Origin: Deltaproteobacteria bacterium
Lineage (GTDB): Bacteria; Desulfobacterota; Syntrophia; Syntrophales; UBA2210
DNA: 33,051 nt
Assembly: GCA_026388515.1 (NCBI GenBank)
Contig: JAPLJO010000134.1
Coordinates: 1 to 33,051 of the forward strand
Direction: 5' to 3'
Below the pieces are notes generated by a model. It was not told the DNA's origin. It was given only the letters and a program-made list of their open reading frames with translations, and did not search any database. The position numbers and the translations under genes are program-made. Position 1 is the first letter of the stretch; each line of letters begins with the position of its first letter. Shown here piece after piece: positions 17,681 to 24,408 of this stretch.

Positions 17681-17984
17681 AAAACATCCCTCCTGATATG
17701 GCGCCCGTGAGGATGGGGACAGTATGATTTTTATAATGAACCTACATCGGCATCAGGGAATTTCATACTTCCTCAATGCAACGCCTGAACTCGGAATTAT
17801 TATGAAGAGAATTATCACAGAGGGTACGAGCGCGCAAATGGTATTTGCCGTCCTGAGTCACAGTACACTGCGGACCGGCACACGGTTCGGCCCGGTCACA
17901 TGGCATACAGCGGATAATGAACGAAAGCGGCACACACCCCCGACCCCTCTCGAGAGGGGAGCTAATAAGGAAGGCCCTTTAAAA
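17681..17984. other. Intergenic gap upstream of the giant lipoprotein gene
   Basis: 304 bases. On the minus strand it would be the leader and promoter region of the lipoprotein gene. A TATAAA-like box lies about 55 bases before the ATG, but no matching -35 is convincing. Near the far end sits the CCCCTCTC repeat (17931-17962). I see no credible small gene here. Confidence 0.45.
17931..17962. repeat. Second copy of the CCCCTCTC/GAGAGGGG intergenic repeat
   Basis: ACACACCCCC leads into a perfect 16-base palindrome, CCCCTCTCGAGAGGGG, at 17944-17959. It resembles the first dyad at 8900-8915 and, like it, follows immediately after a dehydratase stop codon on the minus strand (gene end at 17985). 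It could act as an mRNA hairpin or a weak terminator. Confidence 0.65.
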
Positions 17985-19094
17985 TCAACCGATGACCTGG
18001 AAGAAACTCTCGAGGCGGGTGCGGAGCTGCCCTTCCATGATGCCCGTCTCCTCCATCTCGAAAAATAAGCTCGGAATGCCGCGCTCTTTCAGCGCCTTCA
18101 CAAGGACCGGATGGTCGGCGAGGTGGGGTGTGCAGAACTTCTGGAGGAGAAAGACGACGCCGCGTGCACCGGAGCGCGAGACCAGTTCCACGAGACAGGG
18201 AATCCTCTCCTCGGCGCGTGTCCGCGAGGGACAGGGAATACGCTTCATGTATCGGTCGATGAGACGCTCCATGGGATCATGACCCTCCCCTTCCGGATGG
18301 GAAAACCAGCGGTACCCCGTACAGAGGTCGTCTGCAACGACGGCGCCCCCGGCATCTTCGCAGATGGCGACTATCTCCGGCACCTCGACGAGGCTTCCCG
18401 AGATGAGAATGGGAATGCCGCGCGGCGTATCGGTTTCGTCGGTATCCGCCGCCTGGTCCCGGAGGCGCTCTGCCATGACGAGGTAGTCTTCCGGCGGTGT
18501 GACAAACCCTGCCTGGAGTACACGGTAGAAATCAGCGCCCGAGAGGGGAAGTTTTCCGCTCTGCCGGAGTTCATAGAGCTCCATGACGGTTTTGCGTATC
18601 TTTCCGTAGAGCGCGAGGGAGCGGTTGAGGGAGCCGTCGCTCATGCAGCCGCCGGCGGCCTTGAGCTTCGCCGCAAGCTCCTGAAGGGAGGCACGGAGAA
18701 AATCCCGCGCCGCGGGACTGTCGTTGTAGGGAAGCGGGACCGTGTGGTAGATCTCGCCGCCGATGTTTTCCTCCCAAATGTGTACAAGGCCGCAGGCCAC
18801 GTCGCAGGTGTAGCCCTGCACGATGCCGGAGAGAAACCGGTACTCGCCCGCGAGCGCCCGTTCGAGGGCAACCCTCATGAAGGGACAGATGAAATTGGGG
18901 GTGAGGGCATCGGCCGCCGTGACCGCCGCGATGCCGCCGCCCACCCTCACCGGCGTGAATCCCGCCGCATGAATCATCTCCACGGGGGTATAGGTGCAGA
19001 AATAGCCGATGGCCTTCCCGCCTTTCGAGACGGAGTTCCGCGCCGGTTCCATGGAGAGCGCGTCGAGAAACGGTGCGAGGTGTGGTGAGTTCAT
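17985..19094 (-). CDS. 2-hydroxyacyl-CoA dehydratase family subunit (smaller type, copy 2)
   Basis: 369 residues. GKAIGYFCTYTPVEMIHAAG near the N-terminus, GYTCDVACGLVHIWEE near residue 100 and LLQKFCTPHLADHP near residue 320 supply the three cysteines expected for the [4Fe-4S] cluster of HgdA/BcrC-like subunits. ADDLCTGYRWF is a further family motif, and GQLRTRLESFFQVI is the usual C-terminus. It is paralogous to the gene at 21376-22494 (GYFCSYTPEEI, HTCDS, KFCDPHDFD, GQLRTRFETFM). It starts 12 bases after the activator ATPase stop, so it is surely in that operon. It should pair with a larger subunit; the nearest one downstream is at 9006-10262. Confidence 0.92.
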   Translation of the reverse strand: MNSPHLAPFLDALSMEPARNSVSKGGKAIGYFCTYTPVEMIHAAGFTPVRVGGGIAAVTAADALTPNFICPFMRVALERALAGEYRFLSGIVQGYTCDVACGLVHIWEENIGGEIYHTVPLPYNDSPAARDFLRASLQELAAKLKAAGGCMSDGSLNRSLALYGKIRKTVMELYELRQSGKLPLSGADFYRVLQAGFVTPPEDYLVMAERLRDQAADTDETDTPRGIPILISGSLVEVPEIVAICEDAGGAVVADDLCTGYRWFSHPEGEGHDPMERLIDRYMKRIPCPSRTRAEERIPCLVELVSRSGARGVVFLLQKFCTPHLADHPVLVKALKERGIPSLFFEMEETGIMEGQLRTRLESFFQVIG

Positions 19095-19106
19095 GCCATG
19101 TTCCCA

Positions 19107-19877
19107 TTATCCGTGGCGTGCGGCAATCACCGCCGCGCCGATTGCGCCGTTCGTCTGCGCGGACTCGAGCACCTCGATGGGCAGTTCGAGTTTCCTTTCC
19201 AGCGCCTTCACCACCCCGATATTCCTTGCGACGCCGCCGGTCATCATGACGGGCGGCCTGATGCCCGTCCGTTTTGCCAGCGCTGCGATGCGGGACGCCA
19301 CGGCATCGTGAATGCCCGCGATGATGTTCTTTCTTTGCTCCCCCTTCGATATGAGGGAGATCACCTCCGACTCGGCAAAGACGGTGCAGATGCTGCTGAT
19401 GCGCGACGGCTCGTCGGATACCAGCGACAGCTGCCCGAAGTCCGCAAGATCCACTTCGAGGGCGCGAGCCATGACCTCGAGAAATCTTCCCGTGCCGGCG
19501 GCGCACTTGTCGTTCATGGCGAAATCGGAAACCCTGCCTTCCCCGTTCAGGATTATCACCTTGCTGTCCTGTCCGCCCACGTCGATGACGGAACGGACAT
19601 GGGGATTCAGAAAATGGGCTCCTGCGCCGTGGCAGATGATCTCGGTCATCGCCTTCGATGCGAACGTGACGCTGTTCCGTCCATAGCCCGTGGAGACGAT
19701 CCTTGAGACCGACGAGGCGTCGAGGCCGAGCTCGCCGAGAAGTTCCTCATATACCCTGCGCCCCGCATCGCCGGCACTGTAGCCCGTAAAGATGACCTTC
19801 GTGCCGAGAACGGCGCCGTCCTTGAAAACGGCCGCCTTCGCCGTGATGGAACCAACATCTATGCCGGCAGTGTACAT
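19107..19877 (-). CDS. Activator ATPase of 2-hydroxyacyl-CoA dehydratase / benzoyl-CoA reductase (BcrD/HgdC/BadF family)
   Basis: 256 residues from the ATG at 19877 (MYTAGIDVGSITAKAAV), the standard start for this family; the open frame runs further upstream but without family similarity. The ASKHA ATPase fold shows phosphate loop GIDVGS, VIDVGGQDSKVI, and TGGVARNIGVV near the C-terminus. Cys125 in NDKCAAGTGRF and Cys164 in SSICTVFAESEV are the two ligands by which the homodimer holds one bridging [4Fe-4S] cluster. The enzyme couples ATP hydrolysis to low-potential electron transfer to the dehydratase. It is the only activator in the window and lies between the two dehydratase pairs, so it probably serves both. 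Confidence 0.95.
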   Translation of the reverse strand: MYTAGIDVGSITAKAAVFKDGAVLGTKVIFTGYSAGDAGRRVYEELLGELGLDASSVSRIVSTGYGRNSVTFASKAMTEIICHGAGAHFLNPHVRSVIDVGGQDSKVIILNGEGRVSDFAMNDKCAAGTGRFLEVMARALEVDLADFGQLSLVSDEPSRISSICTVFAESEVISLISKGEQRKNIIAGIHDAVASRIAALAKRTGIRPPVMMTGGVARNIGVVKALERKLELPIEVLESAQTNGAIGAAVIAARHG

Positions 19878-20015
19878 CTCTTCATCCCGTTCCTCTATGG
19901 CAGTTGCCCCGCTGCCCGGTTTCTCCACAGTGCATCCGGGGCTTTCCCGTCTTCTCCCGCTGATGTCCCCGCGCATCCCTCCGCCGGGGAGCCGCCGTGC
20001 CGCTTTGAAGCCGAT

Positions 20016-20084
20016 TCACCTGCCACCGCCCGTCGCCACCACCGCCCCGTCTTCCACGCAGCAGGCGGTTGCGTTCCTGTTCAT
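20016..20084 (-). CDS. 22-codon ORF coupled by ATGA to the upstream dehydratase gene
   Basis: The ATG at 20084-20082 overlaps the TGA stop of the dehydratase gene (ATGA) and follows AAAGGGGAG by only a few bases, a strong ribosome site. The peptide (MNRNATACC..., 22 residues, with a Cys-Cys pair and a Gly-rich end) stops at TGA 20018-20016. The same frame then stays open through 19878 into the activator gene. It may be a coupling peptide, a remnant of a former longer activator, or chance. No family recognised. The next 138 bases up to the activator ATG hold no other signal I can support. Confidence 0.35.
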   Translation of the reverse strand: MNRNATACCVEDGAVVATGGGR

Positions 20085-21328
20085 GCTCCCCTTTTTCCCT
20101 TCGATTCCCGGAGAATTTCCATGAAGGCGTCAATGCGCGTCTCGGCCTGGCTCTCGGAAAAACTCCTGTCGTCCACCATGTGGGACTCTATGATGACGGA
20201 GGGAATCCCTCGCTTCTCCTGGACCGCCCTGCGGATGTCGTACTGCCCCAGCGAGTAAGGCTTGCAGCTCCTGTTGGAGTGCATGACAAAACCATCGACG
20301 CCGTATTTATCCACCATCTCGAGGACGGACTTTATCATCTCGTCAACGCCGATATTCAGGTACACTCTCGTGTATCCTTCAGCCATTGAATCGAGAAACC
20401 GTCCCTCATCCATGTACTTCAGCTGGCCGCACCACGCCGAGGTATAGGTATCGGCGACCAGGCACGCCTCGTGGGCGGTGAAGATATCGGAGAGCCACTT
20501 AATGCGGTACCAGATGGGGAGATTGTCCCAGAGAAGCCGATACCGCTCGCGGGGCACGGCGCCGATTCCTTCTTTCACCCGCTCCCGCATCTCTTCAAGG
20601 AGCCCGCGGTAGAAATCAACGGTGACTTCCATCCCGCGGAGCGTCACGATAAGGGCGAGAAAGAAAAAGGCGTCGAAACAGGTCATGGGTGAGGGTTTCG
20701 TCATTGCCGTATCGAGGACGGACTGCCAGAGCACCTGCGCCTCGACTGAATATTTTCCCACCTCCATCATGCGGTCGTGATCGAATTTTTTTCCGGAGGA
20801 CTCTTCAAGAAAGGCGATGTACTCATCTATCTGACGGCGGACGTAACGCTTCACCTCGTCGCCGTACCCGGTATGGCAGAAGGGTGTGTCGAAAATAAAG
20901 AGCGGAACTTTGTAGTACCGCGCCTGGATTTCATACCACTTGAGAACGGTGCCGCAGATATTGTTGCAGCAGATGAGCATGTCCGGCGCGGGCAGTCCTC
21001 CGATGGGGCCGCCGTTCACCAGCGAGCAGGCGATATCGGCCCGGGCGTAGGAGCAGAGGTCATCGCTGTAGCCCATCTCACCGGCCTTTTCGCAGAGATT
21101 GCCTCCCATCTTCGACGCACCTATCATGGCGCCGTGATTTTCCGGGTAGACGGGTATGATATCCATGGCGATGAGCGGTTCCACAGGACCGCCGCTGGTG
21201 ATCCAGGCAACCTTCTTCCCCGTTTCCTTTGCGGACTTTGCCTCGATGTAGTAGGAGGTCATGATATCCCGCATCTTTTTCGCCGATGCGAATTTCCTTT
21301 TATCCCTGCCGGCGGCGGATTCGGTCAT
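20081..21328 (-). CDS. 2-hydroxyacyl-CoA dehydratase / benzoyl-CoA reductase family subunit (larger type, copy 1)
   Basis: 415 residues from the ATG at 21328 (MTESAAGRDK), which has AGGGG seven bases upstream; a TTG nine codons earlier is less likely. Cluster cysteines are seen in GYSDDLCSYAR, CCNNICGTVLKWYE and NRSCKPYSLGQYDIRRA, with the C-terminal signature PSVIIESHMVDDRSF...ETRIDAFMEIL. Residues 200-290 are the helical part with RYRLLWDNLPIWY, shared with the copy at 9006-10262 (KLRLFWDNIPLWY). It follows the smaller subunit gene by 47 bases and precedes the activator, giving the order small subunit, large subunit, activator, small subunit. The substrate could be a 2-hydroxyacyl-CoA or an aromatic acyl-CoA; sequence alone does not decide. 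Confidence 0.94.
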   Translation of the reverse strand: MTESAAGRDKRKFASAKKMRDIMTSYYIEAKSAKETGKKVAWITSGGPVEPLIAMDIIPVYPENHGAMIGASKMGGNLCEKAGEMGYSDDLCSYARADIACSLVNGGPIGGLPAPDMLICCNNICGTVLKWYEIQARYYKVPLFIFDTPFCHTGYGDEVKRYVRRQIDEYIAFLEESSGKKFDHDRMMEVGKYSVEAQVLWQSVLDTAMTKPSPMTCFDAFFFLALIVTLRGMEVTVDFYRGLLEEMRERVKEGIGAVPRERYRLLWDNLPIWYRIKWLSDIFTAHEACLVADTYTSAWCGQLKYMDEGRFLDSMAEGYTRVYLNIGVDEMIKSVLEMVDKYGVDGFVMHSNRSCKPYSLGQYDIRRAVQEKRGIPSVIIESHMVDDRSFSESQAETRIDAFMEILRESKGKRGA

Positions 21329-21375
21329 TGGGTTCCCCTGGTCGGTGATTTGCAAATACCTGCCATCTCTGTCCC

Positions 21376-22494
21376 TTATATTGTATGCATGAACGTTTCG
21401 AATCTCGTCCTCAACTGCCCTTCCGGCGGGAGCTGATGCTCCAGCTCAACGAGCATGGAGGGGATGCCCTCACGGTCGAGAGATTCCTTCAGATACGGAT
21501 AGTCAAAATCGTGCGGATCGCAGAATTTCAAAAGAAGAAATATCACACCACGCACCTTATGCTCCTTCGCGTCCCGCACGAGGCGCTCACCCCTCTCCGT
21601 CAGTGAACGGTGCTTGGCGGGACAGGCGAGGCGCGTCATGTATCGCTCCGTGATTGCCTCCAGGGGATTCCCGCCCTCGCGAATCATTCCCTCGAAGGCG
21701 CGCGTCCCCGTGCAGAGGTCGTCCCATACCACCACACCTCCCGACTCTTCGATGAGACGGTAGACGTCGGGATGGTCGCAGACGCCCCCGGCAAGCATGA
21801 TACGTTTTCCGCCTCCGGCATTGGAAGACGGCCCCTTCTTTCCGAGTTCGCCGGCGAGGCGCGTAATCATATCCGCACAGGCCCTGCGTTCCATGCTCAT
21901 GGCCGCTTTCACGACGGCGAGAAAATCGGACCCGCTCACTATTCCCGGACGGGCCGACCGCAGCCGGTAGAGATCCGCCATTCCCGCGCGGAGTTTGTTG
22001 AATGTCCGTATGGAATCGAGATACTTTTCGCCGGTGATGCCGGCGCCGAAGGCGGATTCAAGCTCCCTCGCAAATCGTTCGAGCACCTCCACCATATACA
22101 TGCGTGAGCTTTCCGTTGTCAGCTTGACGGGAAGGACCACATCGGCGAAGAATTTAAACCGCGTGGTGAGACGCCAGATATCGGAGAGCCGCTGGATGGA
22201 ATCGCAGGTGTGAGGAAACACGGCGCCTTCGAGGAAATTGAGTTCTCCCGAGAGCGCCTCTTCCAGGGCGCCCCGCACGACGGAACAACAATAGGCCTGG
22301 AGGTGGGCGTCCGCCCGCGAGATTTCCCCGTGTGTTCCGAAGAGCCGCATGGAGTGCGCCCCCGCGGCGAAAATAATTTCTTCCGGCGTGTAGGAGCAGA
22401 AGTAGCCTATGACGGCGCGCCCCTCGCCTTTCAGCCGCCGTGCATATCCGTAAGGATTATCCGCCACCTTTCGAAGTTCATCGAGCACATCCAT
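21376..22494 (-). CDS. 2-hydroxyacyl-CoA dehydratase family subunit (smaller type, copy 1)
   Basis: 372 residues and the first gene of the dehydratase operon. GRAVIGYFCSYTPEEIIFAAG (about 28-48), FPHTCDSIQRLSDIW (about 113-127) and LLLKFCDPHDFDYPYL give the three likely cluster cysteines. WDDLCTGTRAFEGM and the C-terminal GQLRTRFETFMHTI match the copy at 17985-19094. The ATG has GGGGAG ten bases upstream. The 282-base gap before it contains a palindromic repeat and presumably the operon promoter, though no box pair is convincing. With the 20081-21328 product it forms the first heterodimer. Confidence 0.93.
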   Translation of the reverse strand: MDVLDELRKVADNPYGYARRLKGEGRAVIGYFCSYTPEEIIFAAGAHSMRLFGTHGEISRADAHLQAYCCSVVRGALEEALSGELNFLEGAVFPHTCDSIQRLSDIWRLTTRFKFFADVVLPVKLTTESSRMYMVEVLERFARELESAFGAGITGEKYLDSIRTFNKLRAGMADLYRLRSARPGIVSGSDFLAVVKAAMSMERRACADMITRLAGELGKKGPSSNAGGGKRIMLAGGVCDHPDVYRLIEESGGVVVWDDLCTGTRAFEGMIREGGNPLEAITERYMTRLACPAKHRSLTERGERLVRDAKEHKVRGVIFLLLKFCDPHDFDYPYLKESLDREGIPSMLVELEHQLPPEGQLRTRFETFMHTI

Positions 22495-22629
22495 TATCGC
22501 ACTTCTCCCCGGAGCGTATCCGCGCCCACGTTGCTAACATATTCCCCGGAAAGTGTCATCTACTTTGTGTCCGCTGTGCGGTTCAGGATTTTAAGGCTGG
22601 TGATCACGAAGACGATACATATTTTTCTC

Positions 22630-22718
22630 GTCATTCCCGCGCAGGCGGGAATCCGTGTTTCACTGGTTCCCGGTTTTCACAGAGACGACGCCTGGACTCC
22701 AGCTTTCGCGGGAGTGAC
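22630..22718. repeat. GTCATTCCCGC-type inverted repeat element
   Basis: GTCATTCCCGC at 22630 and GCGGGAGTGAC ending at 22718 are near-perfect inverted ends (10 of 11 bases) of an 89-base unit. Each end also carries its own small hairpin (CCCGCGCAGGCGGG on the left, GCTTTCGCGGG on the right). This is a widespread class of short non-coding bacterial repeats. A shorter relative is at 24329-24394. Confidence 0.8.
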
Positions 22719-22776
22719 ACTTCCTAGATAATTACACAAAATGCCGGTAACAATCACTGAATTATGACACACGCCG

Positions 22777-23715
22777 TCAGTCGGCATTCTTCTCCATGAA
22801 GTCCAGAATCAATTCCACCGTCCGGTCGGGCATTTCTTCCTGGGGCATATGCCCGCAGCGCGGAATAACTTCCAGCTTCGCGCCGGGGATATCATTCGCG
22901 TATCTGTAGCCGTTCTGGACGGGAACCCAGGCATCCTTCTCACCCCAGATGACGAGCGTCGGTAGAGTGATATCCTTGAACCGCGCCCGGTAGGGGGCGA
23001 AGGCCTCCGGATCCATGGACCGCGCCACCGCCATCTGGGCGTCAAGTGCGCCCGGTGTGTTCAATCGTTCATAGTAGGCATCCACCCTCTCGTCCGTCAC
23101 GAACGAGGTGTCGTAAAACACCTCCTTGAGATTTCCCCGCACCATCCAGCGCCCGAAGATGAGCTTGGTGAATTCCCCGGCGAGGGGCAGGCGTATGAAT
23201 GCCACGATGAAGGGCATTTCCTGCGGATATCCCGCGGCGTCAATGAGGACAAGCCCTTTGACGCTCTCCGGATACCTGATGGCCATGAGTACGGCGACGG
23301 CGCCGCCCAGCGAATTCCCCACGAGGACGGCACGGTCAATACCCACCGCACCCATCCACTCGTGAATACCCTCCATGAGCGTCACGGCGTCATAGGGCGC
23401 CCCGGTGGGTTTATCGGACCAGCCGAATCCCTTCATGTCCGGTGCGAAGACGTGATAGCCTTCACCGCCGAGTCGGGGCGCCACGGCGTTCCACGTGTAC
23501 GACGAGGAGGAAAATCCGTGAATCATGATAATGGCCGTCGAATCGCCGGGATATTCAGTGTAGTGGTACCTGATTCCGCCGGCTTCAACGAAGCGGCCGT
23601 TGGCAGAGGACTCGGAAGGCAGCGCTCCCACTTCCACCGGCCCCCCGCATACGCCCGTTCCCGGGATACACAGAAGAACAATCAGCACGCAGATAATCAT
23701 TCCGATACGTTTCAT
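22777..23715 (-). CDS. Exported alpha/beta-hydrolase
   Basis: 312 residues from the ATG at 23715, chosen because AAAGGAG lies eight bases upstream; a GTG two codons earlier is too close to that site. A hydrophobic Sec signal (about 1-23, IGMIICVLIVLLCIPGTGVC) sends it to the periplasm; the Cys context is not a good lipobox. The fold is clear: oxyanion region MIHGFSSSSYTWN, nucleophile Ser135 in VGNSLGGA, Asp261 in IWGEKDAWVP and His289 in RCGHMPQEE complete the triad. Family members hydrolyse esters, lactones, epoxides or C-C bonds; none can be chosen here. It stands alone, diverging from the small YcgR-like gene, with the dehydratase operon downstream across a repeat. Confidence 0.92.
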   Translation of the reverse strand: MKRIGMIICVLIVLLCIPGTGVCGGPVEVGALPSESSANGRFVEAGGIRYHYTEYPGDSTAIIMIHGFSSSSYTWNAVAPRLGGEGYHVFAPDMKGFGWSDKPTGAPYDAVTLMEGIHEWMGAVGIDRAVLVGNSLGGAVAVLMAIRYPESVKGLVLIDAAGYPQEMPFIVAFIRLPLAGEFTKLIFGRWMVRGNLKEVFYDTSFVTDERVDAYYERLNTPGALDAQMAVARSMDPEAFAPYRARFKDITLPTLVIWGEKDAWVPVQNGYRYANDIPGAKLEVIPRCGHMPQEEMPDRTVELILDFMEKNAD

Positions 23716-23950
23716 GTTCACGGCTCCTTTCGATGCATTACAATGTTATTTGTATGATAGCGACAGCGAACCACTCTTACGGAAACCGTCTATCATGAAA
23801 TATCGCAAACCACAAAGTCATAGTGTGCACCAGCCTCAGGCGTGCATGTACGGCCCGCGGGCGCGGCGGGCTCATTTCACGTTTGCGTTATTTCTCTTCG
23901 TGGTATATGGGAAAACTACCGAGGGTATCACGGACACGAGGTGTGAACGG

Positions 23951-24268
23951 ATGAATCGTTTTCGGGCGGGTACCGCTGTCGATATAGTCCTCGAGGGGGG
24001 TAGAATCAAACAGTCGTTCATCCAGGATTACGATGAACGGCACGTTGTCCTTCTCCAGACCACGCCGCCCCTTGGTCATGATTATCTTAAGAAAACGATT
24101 GCCGTCATCTTCACCACAGGCGTAAAAAAGAAAACGCGGTATCGCTTCAATGCGCGTATTATCGAATTCAGGGAGGGATACGTCACCGTGGGGCGGGGAT
24201 TCCCCGCCATCATCGCCGAAGTGGTATCTGATGTGGAATCCCGCGACTCCGGCAAGACCGGCCGCTGA
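23951..24268 (+). CDS. Small protein resembling the N-terminal domain of YcgR-like flagellar brake proteins
   Basis: 105 residues from an ATG at 23951 with GAGG about nine bases upstream; the frame is open further upstream but that stretch looks non-coding. The pattern GTAVDIVLEGGRIKQSFIQDY, VVLLQTTPPLG, AVIFTTGVKKKTRYRFNARII and FPAIIAEV follows the beta-barrel that precedes the PilZ domain in YcgR-like c-di-GMP receptors. The PilZ domain itself (RxxxR and DxSxxG) is missing: the protein stops where it should begin. So it may be a stand-alone domain, a truncated gene, or a fast-diverging relative. A hairpin repeat with a T-rich tail follows and could terminate it. The assignment is by pattern only. 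Confidence 0.55.
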   Translation: MNRFRAGTAVDIVLEGGRIKQSFIQDYDERHVVLLQTTPPLGHDYLKKTIAVIFTTGVKKKTRYRFNARIIEFREGYVTVGRGFPAIIAEVVSDVESRDSGKTGR

Positions 24269-24328
24269 CAGGTTCCGCCCGCGCGCCGAATAATGATATT
24301 CCTGTACAAAGTCAAAATTGATATTCTC

Positions 24329-24394
24329 GTAAAAAGTCCCCAGAACGTCACTCCTGCTTTCGCAGGCGGGAGTGACGGCTTTTTGACTTTTTAC
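24329..24394. repeat. Nested inverted repeat, possible bidirectional terminator
   Basis: Outer arms GTAAAAAGTC (24329-24338) and GACTTTTTAC (24385-24394) are perfect complements. Inside them GTCACTCC (24347) pairs with GGAGTGAC (ending 24376). The inner arms match the ends of the element at 22630-22718. The GC-rich stem followed by GGCTTTTTGACTTTTT reads as a terminator for the plus-strand gene ending at 24268, and in reverse it lies just after the GT-C gene stop at 24409. Confidence 0.75.
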
Positions 24395-24408
24395 CAAGCC
24401 GTCAGGAT

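Noticed and set aside
18111-19088. Plus-strand open frame of 325 codons
   Set aside because: Antisense to the dehydratase subunit at 17985-19094, whose conserved cysteines settle the coding strand.
20016-20018. TGA read as selenocysteine, joining the mini-ORF to the activator
   Set aside because: I see no convincing SECIS-type hairpin directly downstream, and the 46 intervening codons show no family similarity; the activator has its own normal ATG.
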